NCBI RefSeq assembly: GCF_012349115.1
Contig: NZ_PQIG01000094.1
Span: 1 to 64,000, forward strand
Source of the DNA: Rhizobium ruizarguesonis
Lineage (GTDB): Bacteria; Pseudomonadota; Alphaproteobacteria; Rhizobiales; Rhizobiaceae
Length of the DNA: 64,000 nucleotides
Direction of reading: 5' to 3'
The notes below the pieces were generated by a model. It saw only the letters and a list, made by a program, of their open reading frames with translations, was not told where the DNA came from and did no database searches. The position numbers and the translations under genes are program-made. Positions 9,001 through 16,505 of this stretch are shown here, piece after piece (position 1 is the stretch's first letter; each line of letters begins with the position of its first letter).

Positions 9001-9410
9001 TCGAGCCGCTGATCGACGGCTGGCACGACACCGGCGACATCGTCACCATCGACGAGGACGGCTTCGTCAAGATCCGCGGCCGGGCCAAACGCTTCGCCAA
9101 GATCGGCGGCGAAATGATCTCGCTCGCCGCCGTCGAGACGCTCGCCGCCGAGCTCTGGCCGGGCGCCCTCTCGGTCGTCTCCTCGCTGCCCGACGCCAAG
9201 AAGGGCGAGCGCCTGGTGCTCCTGACCGACGCCCCCACCGCCACCCGCGCCGAATTCCTCGCCTTCGCCAAATCCAGGGGCGCCATGGACATGATGGTGC
9301 CGGCCGAAGTCACTATCGGCAAGGTGCCGGTGCTGGGTTCGGGCAAGGTCGATTTCGTCGCGGCGCGCAAGCTGGCGGAAACGGCGGCGCAGGGGGAGCA
9401 GGCGGCGTGA
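6015..9410 (+). CDS. aas: Acyl-[ACP]-phospholipid O-acyltransferase (LplT-PlsC-acyl ligase fusion)
   Basis: This three-part enzyme re-acylates lysophospholipids. Residues 1 to about 420 form an MFS/LplT-like lysolipid flippase with about 12 membrane helices. Residues 430-630 are a PlsC acyltransferase with the NHVSLLD (Hx4D) motif near 455 and FPEGR near 523. The remainder is an AMP-forming acyl ligase with TSGSEGTPKG near 790 and the ETAPV/GWHDTGD motifs. In enterobacteria the flippase (LplT) and Aas are separate; the fused 1131-residue form is common in alphaproteobacteria. The GTG at 6015 follows AAGAGGGA by seven bases; an ATG five codons later is the alternative. It is downstream of pspA and yiaA in the same orientation. 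Confidence 0.92.
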   Translation: MQHNLMTSRKFAPLFWTQFLTAFNDNFLKNTLVFLILFKMSASEGAALVTLAGVILIVPFLLLSALGGELADKHDKAKIAELLKRCEIAVAALAVIGLAFSSIFVLMAALFGFGVVSALFGPIKYGILPDHLERRDLPKANAWIEGGTFIAILAGTIIAAFAFSGGDNVLIFGTMMMGLSVLCWLASRMIPPTGSKAPDLEIDRNVIRSSYTLVMEIRADKRLWRSALMNCWFWLVGAFVLSILPTMVTELLGGSEIVVPAYLTVFAIAVAVGSAIAAWMSSGRIVLLPAPVGTALLGLFSLDLAWNLWGLASVSHATTIAGFFAGQNTIRVAIDLAGMAIAGAFIAVPTFAALQTWAHEDRRARVIGAANVLSALFITVGLGLVAAVQVLGASIPQILIGLGIINFAVAWLMLKTLPTNPFRDFISIMFRAFMRLEVEGLENIKKAGRAPIIALNHVSLLDGALALAITEEEPTFAVDYKIAQAWWVRPFLKMCKFLPLDPTKPMATRSLIKVVQDGNPIGIFPEGRLTVTGTLMKVYDGAAMVADKTGSMVVPVKIDGLEKSYLSYLDNGKIRRRLFPKVKVTILEPVKLEVPPELKGRKRRTAAGAALYQVMSNLLFQTADTSSTVLDRVIQAGHEFGMKKLAVEDPVTGRLTYGKLLTGAAVLGAKFRTMFPEQNLGVMLPNANGAAATLLGVMSAGKVPAMLNFTAGAANILSACKAAEVRHVLTSRAFVTQAKLGPVIAEMEKQVTIVWLDDLRAEISLKDKIVGLLRKARPLVKRQPDDPAVILFTSGSEGTPKGVVLTHRNILSNAAQAAARIDFHSGDKVFNILPVFHSFGLTAGTVLPLISGVPVYFYPSPLHYRIVPELIYASNATIIFGTDTFLNGYSRTAHPYDFRSIRYIFSGAEPVKAATRQTYMEKFGLRILEGYGVTETAPVISINTPMYNKSGTVGKILPGMEWKLEPVPGIEEGGRLHVRGANVMAGYLRAEKPGVLEPLIDGWHDTGDIVTIDEDGFVKIRGRAKRFAKIGGEMISLAAVETLAAELWPGALSVVSSLPDAKKGERLVLLTDAPTATRAEFLAFAKSRGAMDMMVPAEVTIGKVPVLGSGKVDFVAARKLAETAAQGEQAA

Positions 9411-9438
9411 TCGTCGGCGCCTATGAGATCGCGAACTG

Positions 9439-9574
9439 CCCCTCATCCGGCTGCCGCCACCTTCTCCCCGCAGGCGGGGAGAAGGGACATGCCGCGCCGG
9501 CTTTCCCCAACCTCGACGCCGCGTTTGGCACGTCCCCTCGCCCCGTTTACGGGGAGAGGGCTAGGGTGAGGGGC
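9439..9574. repeat. RIME-like rhizobial intergenic mosaic repeat (copy 2)
   Basis: This is the second copy of the palindromic mosaic, in the opposite orientation to copy 1. It begins CCCCTCATCCGGCTGCCGCC and ends GGGTGAGGGG, with CCCCGC/GCGGGG and CCCCGTTTACGGGG stems inside. It fills the gap between aas and the lipoprotein gene, where it could act as a transcript end or mRNA stabiliser. Confidence 0.8.
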
Positions 9575-9629
9575 AGCGCCCGGCACAAACCGGACAGCAT
9601 CGGCCCCCGCATCTCAAACAAACCGTCCG

Positions 9630-10037
9630 TTACTTCTGTTCGGGCGCCAAAAACTCTGCGCAATAGGACGGACCGTCCACGCCCGGGATATCGGCGACGG
9701 TGCGGATGTCGCGGATGGTGTAGTCGGAGCTGGTGGTGATTTCGGCCTGGCAGCGCAGATAGGCGGTGCGGGCGGAGGAAATCTGCTTGCCGCGCTTGCC
9801 GTCGGCGCCTTCGGCATATTTCGCCGGAATGCGCACGGTCTTGTAGCCGCCGCGCCAGGTATAGACGGTGGTCGAGCCTTGCTCGCTGTCGCTGATCGGC
9901 GGCCCGTAGGCGGCAAAGAAGATGCCGGCCGATTTGCCGACCCAGCGGGCCTCGATCGGGTTGCCGGCGGAAGGAATGGTCGTGCATCCGGCAAGCGCAA
10001 TTGCAAGCCCGGCCGCGGTCATGGTGCGGAAATTCAT
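9630..10037 (-). CDS. Small lipoprotein of unknown function
   Basis: This 135-residue exported protein has a lipoprotein signal: the N-terminus is short and basic, followed by a hydrophobic stretch and the lipobox LAGC at residues 14-17. The start at 10037 is chosen because it places the lipobox correctly; the upstream in-frame extension has no signal character. The mature part contains two cysteines besides the lipid anchor (YLRCQAEI and PSYCAEF), which may form a disulphide. No known domain is recognised. It is convergent with aas, with a RIME-like repeat between them. Confidence 0.75.
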   Translation of the reverse strand: MNFRTMTAAGLAIALAGCTTIPSAGNPIEARWVGKSAGIFFAAYGPPISDSEQGSTTVYTWRGGYKTVRIPAKYAEGADGKRGKQISSARTAYLRCQAEITTSSDYTIRDIRTVADIPGVDGPSYCAEFLAPEQK

Positions 10038-10298
10038 CGTGTCGTCCCTGATCTCAAGCGCATTGGCTGCGAAGCCGCCGTCGCAGCGGTTTCGCCTGTC
10101 CCGTCTGCCCTTTAGCGCGGAACCTGGCAAAAGAAAATTGCTCCTTTGAGACTTCCGTTCGATTTGCGGGAGGTGTGGCTTTTTGCTGCAGCCGCGGTCG
10201 CCCGAACCTGTCACAACCCCGTCAAAAATTCCGCCGGCTTTTTGGAATTTGGTGCTTGTGCAACCAGATAGGCTGTTCTATAGAAGCGCCGCTGGTCA

Positions 10299-10375
10299 CG
10301 GAGTGTAGCGCAGTCTGGTAGCGCACCACGTTCGGGACGTGGGGGTCGAGTGTTCGAATCACTCCACTCCGACCA
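10299..10375 (+). tRNA. tRNA-Pro (anticodon CGG)
   Basis: This 77-nt cloverleaf has the acceptor stem CGGAGTG pairing with CACTCCG, the anticodon arm CCACG-TTCGGGA-CGTGG with CGG at the tip of the loop, the T arm GTTCGAATC, and an encoded ACCA end. The accessory region begins directly after it, so its 3' end is a candidate integration site. I found no second copy of the 3' end in the window. Confidence 0.97.
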
Positions 10376-10379
10376 GCCG

Positions 10380-10402
10380 AAACCCTTTTATTTCAAGGGT
10401 TT
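10380..10402 (+). terminator. Stem-loop after tRNA-Pro
   Basis: AAACCCTT and AAGGGTTT form an eight-base stem around a short T-rich loop five bases after the CCA end. It is a plausible terminator or processing signal for the tRNA transcript. Confidence 0.5.
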
Positions 10403-10523
10403 ACAGCCGATCCCGAGCGGCGAGATTTGTTCTCACAGAAAAATACGACAGATATTCCGACAGTTATTATTTCGTGAGATGCTCATCCTGCCGAGCTGAG
10501 ACCCGAAAACCCTAGCGGACAAA

Positions 10524-10679
10524 TCAAATCGATGCCGCGCCACTAAGTGCGCCCGCGAGAGCGGCGAGCAGCAGCGGTCCCCAGAGTGGAGCCAGCACCC
10601 AGCCCCACGACCAGGTGATCTTGTTCAATAACTTGAGTGCGATGGAGAGAAGCGCCAGCGCGCCTAAGAAGAATTCCAT
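10524..10679 (-). CDS. Small membrane protein, phage-like
   Basis: This 51-residue protein (MEFFLGALALLSIALKLLNK at the start) has two hydrophobic helices separated by a WSWGWVLAPLW motif. That layout resembles short transmembrane proteins often encoded by phages and mobile elements. GGAG lies seven bases upstream of the ATG. It is the first gene after the tRNA, which supports an integrated-element origin. No specific function can be assigned. Confidence 0.55.
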   Translation of the reverse strand: MEFFLGALALLSIALKLLNKITWSWGWVLAPLWGPLLLAALAGALSGAASI

Positions 10680-10802
10680 GTCGGTCTCCGAAAGCACCAG
10701 GTCCGGTGCCTGAGGATATTTTGGCTTGGAAACGACGGGCGCAAATTCGCCGGCAGGGACTGGATATCGTTATTGTCGTGTCTCGACACACCGTGATAGC
10801 GA

Positions 10803-11543
10803 TTGAAAATGACGCAACCCAGGGCCTCGTTCGAATCCGATCTCTTGAAGAGCATTAAAGCGTGCATCGCGAACTGCGACCGTCTCCTCGAGGAGACCTA
10901 CGACATCGAGTTTCGCAGGCCCTCATCCACCCGCATGTACATCTCCATGATCGCTCAGGAGGAGGCCGCCAAGGGGTTCATCCTGTTTCTCGTGAGAGAG
11001 GATATAATGCCTTTCACATCGGCGATCCGGCGCGCCATCAAGGATCATACAGCCAAGCAGCTCGTCGGAGTTCTGATGGACTATATGATCATGCACTGGG
11101 AAGACCTCGCTGAACTTGATGCGGCACTCCAGGTTGATATCGCGAGCGGGGAAAACCTCCCCGTAGATATAAGTTCGGCGGTCGAGCTACTTTGCTATGA
11201 GAAAATCGGCAAGTGGATGGGGCATAGCTGGAACTGGGTAGAGGACCCGGAGTACGACAAGCTCGTCGAGAAAATCGCTCAAGGTCACATCGACCGCCGA
11301 AAACAGGACGCTCTCTACGTTCGAATCGGGCGCACAGGCCAAGTCGCATCGACTCCAGCTGTCATATCACACGAGGAGACCATGGCCGAATTCTCGCGCG
11401 CCAATCGGTATTCCAACTTCGTAGAGCGCTTGATCGAAGAAGGTCCTGCGAAGGTCGCGGCACGCGCTCGGTTCGACAAAGTGATTGAAGCGCTGCGCCT
11501 CCATTTCGGAACCAAATGGGTACGCGAAGGGAAGGGCGACTAA
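10803..11543 (+). CDS. AbiV-like (HEPN) putative abortive infection protein
   Basis: This 246-residue protein's N-terminal half has the features of the AbiV/HEPN group: an Ala-rich helical segment with EE at 53-54 and K57 (IAQEEAAKG), then DHTAKQL with H82 and K85. AbiV family proteins are linked to phage abortive infection. The C-terminal third is charged and helical with no recognised domain. No signal peptide is present. It stands alone next to tRNA-Pro, in line with a cargo defence gene. The assignment rests on motif pattern only, so it is moderate; a HEPN protein of another kind is the main alternative. Confidence 0.55.
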   Translation: MKMTQPRASFESDLLKSIKACIANCDRLLEETYDIEFRRPSSTRMYISMIAQEEAAKGFILFLVREDIMPFTSAIRRAIKDHTAKQLVGVLMDYMIMHWEDLAELDAALQVDIASGENLPVDISSAVELLCYEKIGKWMGHSWNWVEDPEYDKLVEKIAQGHIDRRKQDALYVRIGRTGQVASTPAVISHEETMAEFSRANRYSNFVERLIEEGPAKVAARARFDKVIEALRLHFGTKWVREGKGD

Positions 11544-11628
11544 ATGGCAACCGGGGAATAGCCGGCCGCGAATATTGACATGACAACCATCGCGACATCA
11601 GATGCTACAAACGACCGGGGGTGAGGGG

Positions 11629-12114
11629 ATGGTTCGATATGCAATGGTGGTGACAGCTACCATGGCGCTCCTGGCAACGGAGGCATCTGCTCACAAAGCA
11701 AAGTGCTCCGTTCCCCAGGCCCACGAACGCAGTCAGCGGTTGATGTCGTTCGAAATCGACGACACGACTTATCCGTACATTTTCAACATCAACGGGATGG
11801 ACGAAGGCGCAACGCCGGAGAAGCTGGCGGACATCTCCTTATTTGACGAGAAAACTGGCGAGCCTGAAAAGTGGTATCTCGGCGACGTCACTATGGAAGT
11901 GGACCGTCAGAGATCGAAGTTCCGCATGGTATTCGGCGAAATGCTCGCGGCTACTCGCAAGATACATCCGCGAAGCCGATACACCATCTTCGTGGACTGG
12001 GAGCATGGCACGGCGGGCTGGCTTTCCGAAGACATGATGTTTAACCTCTACGACGTCCTCGACGAGAAGCCGACCATCGTCGCCTACCCGGCATCCTGCA
12101 GGCGCATGGATTAG
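11629..12114 (+). CDS. Secreted hypothetical protein
   Basis: This 161-residue protein has a signal peptide (MVRYAMVVTATMALLATEAS, cleavage likely after ASA) and two cysteines, one near each end of the mature chain. The mature part is acidic, with aromatic-rich stretches. The start at 11629 is preferred over one nine codons upstream because it follows GGTGAGGGG and begins the signal peptide. It does not resemble a family I know. It is the only exported protein in the left half of the accessory region. Confidence 0.6.
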   Translation: MVRYAMVVTATMALLATEASAHKAKCSVPQAHERSQRLMSFEIDDTTYPYIFNINGMDEGATPEKLADISLFDEKTGEPEKWYLGDVTMEVDRQRSKFRMVFGEMLAATRKIHPRSRYTIFVDWEHGTAGWLSEDMMFNLYDVLDEKPTIVAYPASCRRMD

Positions 12115-12620
12115 GTATCCAGTTCGAACACTGATGGTTCATCATCCGGATCGTGCAACCCTTTGAACGAGGCATGCCGCAACTTTCCATCAGACGTCCA
12201 CGCGCGGAACTCGATCTCGGCGACAAGGAGGGGCTTCACATAGACGGCGTCGCGTTTCTTGCGGCCGAGGTTCACAACCGGCTTCAGAACGATGAGACGG
12301 TCGAGCTGCCGTCTAAGGTCAATTGCCGACCGTTCGTTAAGTCCTGTTCCCACGCCACCTACATATACCAACTGCCCTCTCGTGCGCGCCGCGAGCATGA
12401 GGCGTCCGATGCCACCGAAGGCCGCCGAGGATCGCTCGTACTCGATGATGAGAAATCCCTCACTGGCGATGCACTTCACCTTGACCGATTCGCCTCCCCG
12501 GCCAGACCGATAGGGCACGTTCCTGCGTTTGGCGATGATCCCTTCGAGACCGTGTTCACGGGCGGCCTTGAAGATCGCATGTCCCTCGCCCTGAATTTCC
12601 TGCGATGGCGACCTTTCCCC
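12111..12620 (-). pseudogene. ligD: ligD remnant (ATP-dependent DNA ligase domain, C-terminal part)
   Basis: The minus strand encodes EGIIAKRRN (ligase motif IV) and then the OB-fold half, including LLIVYxERS-like, GQLVYVGGVGTG and VAEIEFRAWTSDGKLRHASF. These are hallmarks of the ligase domain of LigD, the bacterial end-joining ligase. The catalytic KxDG lysine and the whole N-terminal half are missing, and the surviving part ends shortly after the OB fold. It is a broken copy, most likely acquired as part of a mobile region, because rhizobia often carry several ligD copies on plasmids. An intact start is not visible. Confidence 0.8.
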
Positions 12621-12742
12621 GGGATAACGCGCGCGTCCCTACACGGGCTCCATTAACCTGTCGATCGCTATAATTCACCAGGTGGCTTGCCGGAGGGAAA
12701 CGAGCCCGGCATATCTGCGTGCGAAGAAACGGAGGCCGACAC

Positions 12743-13054
12743 ATGCCGCACTACGGAAATCCCGCACATACTGCGATGATGGGCAATGCGGCCGGTATGG
12801 CTGTAATCGCGGCGGCTGGTGTCGGTTTTGCCAATGCGCTCGGCGACGCCATCGCTGCATCGGCACGCGCTCGATATGAGCGCCGATACGACGACGCCCT
12901 ATCTGCCGCGACCCGTCATGCCGACGACATGGAGGAGCTGGCGCACCTGGCGATGACCATGCTCGCCGAACTTGAGGCCGATAATGCACGGCTGCGTGCC
13001 GCATGCACCCAACGTCAGCAAGCGCTCAATGCACTTAAAGGTCGCCGCTCATGA
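12743..13054 (+). CDS. Hypothetical protein with N-terminal hydrophobic segment and coiled coil
   Basis: This 103-residue protein begins MPHYGNPAHTAMMGNAAGMA, with a hydrophobic Ala/Gly-rich segment near residues 16-36. A helical region (about 45-100) of alternating Glu, Asp, Arg and Leu follows and probably forms a coiled coil. The Met at 12743 is favoured over one eight codons earlier. Its stop overlaps the start of the next small gene (ATGA), so the two are translationally coupled. No family is recognised; such genes are common in phage and plasmid regions. Confidence 0.5.
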   Translation: MPHYGNPAHTAMMGNAAGMAVIAAAGVGFANALGDAIAASARARYERRYDDALSAATRHADDMEELAHLAMTMLAELEADNARLRAACTQRQQALNALKGRRS

Positions 13055-13176
13055 ACCGACCTGAGCTCACCGATGAGGAGTGGGAGCGGCTTGCCGAGGT
13101 GTTCGGTTCTGAACTGCTCAACGAAAGACCGGACATGACTCCGGCCCTGCTTCGATATCTTGAAGAAAACGAATGA
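13051..13176 (+). CDS. Small 41-residue hypothetical protein
   Basis: This short acidic protein (begins MNRPELTDEEWERLAEVFGS) shares an ATGA overlap with the preceding gene and is followed six bases later by a strong terminator. The coupling and terminator support real expression. The WERLAEVFG pattern suggests a single amphipathic helix bundle. The function is unknown. Confidence 0.5.
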   Translation: MNRPELTDEEWERLAEVFGSELLNERPDMTPALLRYLEENE

Positions 13177-13181
13177 AGGAG

Positions 13182-13203
13182 AGCCCGCCGTTTGGCGGGC
13201 TTT
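13182..13203 (+). terminator. Rho-independent terminator of the 12743-13176 gene pair
   Basis: AGCCCGCC and GGCGGGCT form a perfect stem around GTTT, followed by TTT. It lies six bases after the stop of the 41-residue gene, and serves both this pair and possibly the convergent gene at 13207. Confidence 0.8.
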
Positions 13204-13206
13204 CAA

Positions 13207-13773
13207 TTAGGCTAGCCTGAATTCCTTGGAATTATCAGGTTTTCCAAGGTGGGCCTGAACTCGCCACACCATCTGCTGCTGATGCGTCGTGCCGGCGGGC
13301 GTCTGTACCGGAGCGGAAACTGGTTTGGTCAACCCTGTCGTGGTCACGGCGGGGACGCCGAAGATACCGTGATCCTTTCCTTCAAGCCAAGTCCGCACCT
13401 TGGAAGGACCCGCGGCTGCAAGAGCTTTGAGCTCGTGATCATCCATAGTCAGCAATGTCAGCCGGGCGTCCGATCGGACGGCTGACAGGTCAATCGTGGC
13501 GCGAGCCGCTGCGCTGCCGGTAGCATACTTCATGATGGTCTCGATGCCGTCGCGGTCAGAGCGTTGAAGCGACGCCTGGGCTTGACGATTTGCCTCATAT
13601 TCATCGAGCAGCTCGGTGCTGGTCATGTTCGGCGTGAACTCCGGACTGGGCATCGCTCCACCGCCGCCAAAAATCGCGCGAAACGGCGAGAATACGAGAT
13701 TTTCGGTCCACCTCAGCGCGCCTACGCTGACCTTGAAGAATTTCGCTATCGTGTTTGCAATTGCCTTCAGCAT
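13207..13773 (-). CDS. Hypothetical protein, 188 residues
   Basis: It starts with an amphipathic/hydrophobic N-terminus (MLKAIANTIAKFFKVSVGAL). A helical middle (about residues 50-130) and a Pro/Thr-rich linker (TGLTKPVSAPVQTPAGTT) follow, and it ends in a short basic tail. There is no cleavable signal of standard form, so membrane association is possible but unproven. It converges on the 12743-13176 pair across a shared terminator. No family is recognised, and the low similarity to core genes fits an accessory origin. Confidence 0.5.
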   Translation of the reverse strand: MLKAIANTIAKFFKVSVGALRWTENLVFSPFRAIFGGGGAMPSPEFTPNMTSTELLDEYEANRQAQASLQRSDRDGIETIMKYATGSAAARATIDLSAVRSDARLTLLTMDDHELKALAAAGPSKVRTWLEGKDHGIFGVPAVTTTGLTKPVSAPVQTPAGTTHQQQMVWRVQAHLGKPDNSKEFRLA

Positions 13774-13882
13774 AGATCGTCCCCTGCTGCCGTTGTGGAA
13801 GTAGTGTCAGATCACTGGCCGCAACCGACAAATGCGCAAATAGGCGTTGGTGAGAAATTTAGAGCTCACTGCGCGTTGACGG

Positions 13883-14545
13883 CTATAGCCGGTTTATCCG
13901 TATTGAGGTCGCGCCATCGAGCCAACGGAACCCAACGTCGTCGGGGTAAGGAAGACGCGTGGCGAGCTCGGCTATGAATCCCCGATAGGTCGCGACGGCC
14001 GAACGAAACTCTGAGGCGTTGCCAATCTCCCTGTTGTTAAAGGCATGGATCGCGTTGCGGCGAGCCTGGACTAAACCGATGAAGGCTAGATCATCCGCTG
14101 GGAATATTTTTCTCCGCCCCAAAAGCTGCCTGATCTTCTCGAATTGGATGCTGCTCGGAGGATACGGTTGGCCCTGATTGGCTCCCCTCTGCTCAATCGC
14201 GTTGATGGCTTCAAGGTCCTCTCTCGAGTTCTGATAGTCCGTGATGTAAACGCCGAGGAACAACCGAAGAGAGCTTTCGAGAATGCTGCCGAGGTTAGCC
14301 CAAGCCAAGATCAGGTCGCCGTCTGCCAACGCTGGCGGCTCCGCCCATCGATGGAGAGAGCGAGCGAGGGAAGGTGTCCAGTCGAGGCGTGCCGACGCGA
14401 GGAGTGCAGCGCCATCGGCGGGTGCCCACCCCTGCGCATTACTCCAGAAGGAGGCTAGTCCAGCTTGAACGGTAATGATGTCATCGACGTCGGTTTGATA
14501 TGTCATCCTCGGGGTCAGCCAATCCATCGGAAGTGTGGAAACCAC
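13883..14545 (-). CDS. HEPN-like domain protein
   Basis: This 220-residue soluble helical protein has a C-terminal helix carrying R162-x4-H167 (ARRNAIHAFN), the signature of HEPN ribonuclease-type domains. An upstream helix contains SLRLFLGVY. HEPN proteins commonly serve as RNA-cleaving toxins in toxin-antitoxin and phage-defence systems. No obvious antitoxin (MNT nucleotidyltransferase) lies beside it; the nearest neighbours are unrelated unknown genes. The motif is short, so a non-catalytic homologue cannot be excluded. Confidence 0.5.
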   Translation of the reverse strand: MVSTLPMDWLTPRMTYQTDVDDIITVQAGLASFWSNAQGWAPADGAALLASARLDWTPSLARSLHRWAEPPALADGDLILAWANLGSILESSLRLFLGVYITDYQNSREDLEAINAIEQRGANQGQPYPPSSIQFEKIRQLLGRRKIFPADDLAFIGLVQARRNAIHAFNNREIGNASEFRSAVATYRGFIAELATRLPYPDDVGFRWLDGATSIRINRL

Positions 14546-14754
14546 TCTCCCTAGCCAATTTCACCAGGTGCTCCGCATCGTCAAATTCATGATGCGACGT
14601 ACTCGGCCATCAAGTTCCCATTCTGATCAACTGATATGATTTAATCGAGGTAGAAGGCGATGACGATGTGTTCCCTGTCAATGTAGTCGTTACGAAATCT
14701 TCTCGGGCTTGATGTCCAATGCTGCACTAACAGATGAATCATCCCATACGAAAT

Positions 14755-14784
14755 GACCCCGGAAGTCGCCTTCCGGGGTCTTTT
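14755..14784. terminator. Stem-loop terminator
   Basis: GACCCCGGAAG and CTTCCGGGGTC form an eleven-base stem with a TCGC-type loop, followed by TTTT on the plus strand. It lies 16 bp beyond the stop of the minus-strand gene 14800-15246. The T-run favours plus-strand termination, so it may be bidirectional. Confidence 0.65.
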
Positions 14785-14799
14785 ATCGGAACCTCGATC

Positions 14800-15246
14800 C
14801 TAACGGTTGGCGATGTACGCCATAGCCTTCAGCGACATAGGAAACAGAAACTTGCGTTCTGCCTCCTGCACCAGCTTGAACGCGGCCGGTTCAGAGTCGG
14901 GCATCATCGCCTGCGCCTCACGCAGCACCACGACAGTCAAACCCATCGACTTCTGCATTTCTTCAGCGAAAGGTTCGCCGAAGAAGATGTCGAGCAGATC
15001 GTGCTTGTTGAGGCCGTCGTCGGGATCGATCTCCATATACGTGTGGGGATTTTTCGCGAAAAACTTCGCGAGTTCCGCACGCGGACCAGCTACGATTTCA
15101 TCGACCGTGAAAACGACGACGGGGTCATCGATGTTTACGGCAGGCGACGTCATGCAGGTCAGGAGTGCATCCTTAAACTTGGCAATCGCGGTATAGGCCG
15201 CCGCGATGTCACGTTCAGGGATACGGTAGGTAGTCGGCTTGGCCAT
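14800..15246 (-). CDS. Hypothetical protein, 148 residues
   Basis: This soluble mixed alpha/beta protein starts MAKPTTYRIPERDIAAAYTA. It has a segment with DLLDIFFGEPFAEEM near the middle and ends LKAMAYIANR. It carries no signal peptide, membrane helix or catalytic motif that I recognise. It is monocistronic with a stem-loop 16 bp downstream. The reading frame has normal rhizobial composition, which is the main support. Confidence 0.5.
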   Translation of the reverse strand: MAKPTTYRIPERDIAAAYTAIAKFKDALLTCMTSPAVNIDDPVVVFTVDEIVAGPRAELAKFFAKNPHTYMEIDPDDGLNKHDLLDIFFGEPFAEEMQKSMGLTVVVLREAQAMMPDSEPAAFKLVQEAERKFLFPMSLKAMAYIANR

Positions 15247-15829
15247 GCCAAGTCCTCCAGCCCGGATCGGTGCGAAAACCGGGACATAAGATTACAGGGT
15301 CGCACCTATAATCTTGGAGGGATGTTGATCAGCCATACGTGACTCCTCAGTTCGTTTCGACCTACGCGTCATATCCGGCGACATGGTAATGCGACGTAAA
15401 AACATGCAGTTAATTGCCAGCAAACGATTTTGACGGCTATTTACGAACAGAAGTACAGGCCGGCATTTCCCGGCAGTCCACTACCAAGTGGTAGATCATC
15501 GACCCCAAAAAAATCAGAGAAATCATGTCGTGTAAGAACGCGCGATGTCGCCCAACACTCGAACCGCTCACCTGGTGAACTCCCGCTGGCAAGTACGTGG
15601 TGGCACTCGGGATAGCTGAACTCTAGGTGCCGATAATGAATGTTATCGGCACCAGAGGCTAAAATCCGCATATGTTGGATCGGAAGCAGAGCGCAGTTAG
15701 CTTCCACAAGGCAACAGGAAAGCCTATAGAACGTGACTTTCGAGCGCGATCATCGGCCGACCATCTTTAGCGTCGACAGCGTCGACAAATTGGCTGAGAT
15801 GATCGGCTCTGACGCAGATTTGGTGCAAT
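15247..15829. other. Gene-poor stretch before IS fragments
   Basis: No gene is supported. An 88-codon open frame on the minus strand (15441-15707) lacks a recognisable domain and a convincing ribosome binding site. The right end runs into ISL3-type sequence. Confidence 0.35.
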
Positions 15830-15950
15830 TCTCTGATGTCGCGCCGATCAGGCCGGTTTGAAGAAGATCAAGCTTTCCGCGACGGTACATTGGGCGCTTC
15901 ATCAGCTTGAGCTTGGTGATCTGGAGGACGCCCGGCGGCGCGTTTTGCAC
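15830..15950 (-). pseudogene. ISL3-type transposase fragment (C-terminal end, inverted)
   Basis: The minus strand reads QITKLKLMKRPMYRRGKLDL, then LQTGLIGAT. This matches the typical C-terminus of ISL3 transposases (GQxxxLKxxKRxMYGRxxxDLL). It faces away from the ISL3 sequence that starts at 15945 on the plus strand, so the two pieces were rearranged by inversion or come from two insertions. Confidence 0.65.
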
Positions 15951-16505
15951 AGCGGCTCATGCTTCCCGTCAGCAACGACACCTTACTCCGCGTCATCCGC
16001 AGGCAAGGATTGCCATCAATCCCGCCCTCGGTGATTGGCATCCACGGCTGGGCCTGGCGGCGCAATCATCGCTATGGCACGATCGTGTGTGGCCTGGAAC
16101 GTCGGCGGCCGATCCGTTTGCTGCCCGATCGTGAGCTGGGCAGGGGCCTGGTTACGCGGAAATCCCCAAATCCAGATCATTGCTCGCGACCGCGGCAGGC
16201 TCTTACGGGCTGGCGGCGACAAAGGCGTTGCCCGATGCAGTGCAGGTCGCTGATCGATGGCATCTGATGGAGAATGCCAGCCCTGCATTCCTGGGTTCCG
16301 TTCGCAAATCGATGCGGCAAATTCGCAAGACCCTCGGTGCTACGCGCGTCCATCCCAAACTTCTGACCGCGGTTGAACGCCTTCAATACGACGGTTACCT
16401 CAGGCGCGAACAGACCAACGCGGCGATCACGGCGCTCGCAAAGGACGGTGTCACGATTAAGGAAGTCGTGCCGTACTGGTCATAGCCGCGGTCTGGTCCG
16501 CCAGG
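15945..16505 (+). pseudogene. ISL3 family transposase, frameshifted and mutated
   Basis: It begins with LPVSNDTLLRVIRRQG and continues VIGIHGWAWRRNHRYGTIVC, LERRRPIRLLPDRE, then after a frameshift QVADRWHLMENASPAF and VRKSMRQIRKTL. The order matches the catalytic half of ISL3 transposases. The expected catalytic GIDDWA reads GIHGWA here, so the first active-site aspartate is lost. With the frameshifts and the missing C-terminus, the element is dead. Confidence 0.75.

Noticed and set aside
8328..9446. A 372-codon minus-strand frame over the end of aas
   Set aside because: It is also an antisense shadow with biased composition and no recognised motif.
10299..10375. Attachment repeat of the tRNA 3' end elsewhere in the window
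   Set aside because: I looked for a second copy of the T-arm and acceptor sequence near the right end of the accessory region and saw none. A similar short string near 18860 lies inside a gene and matches too few bases.
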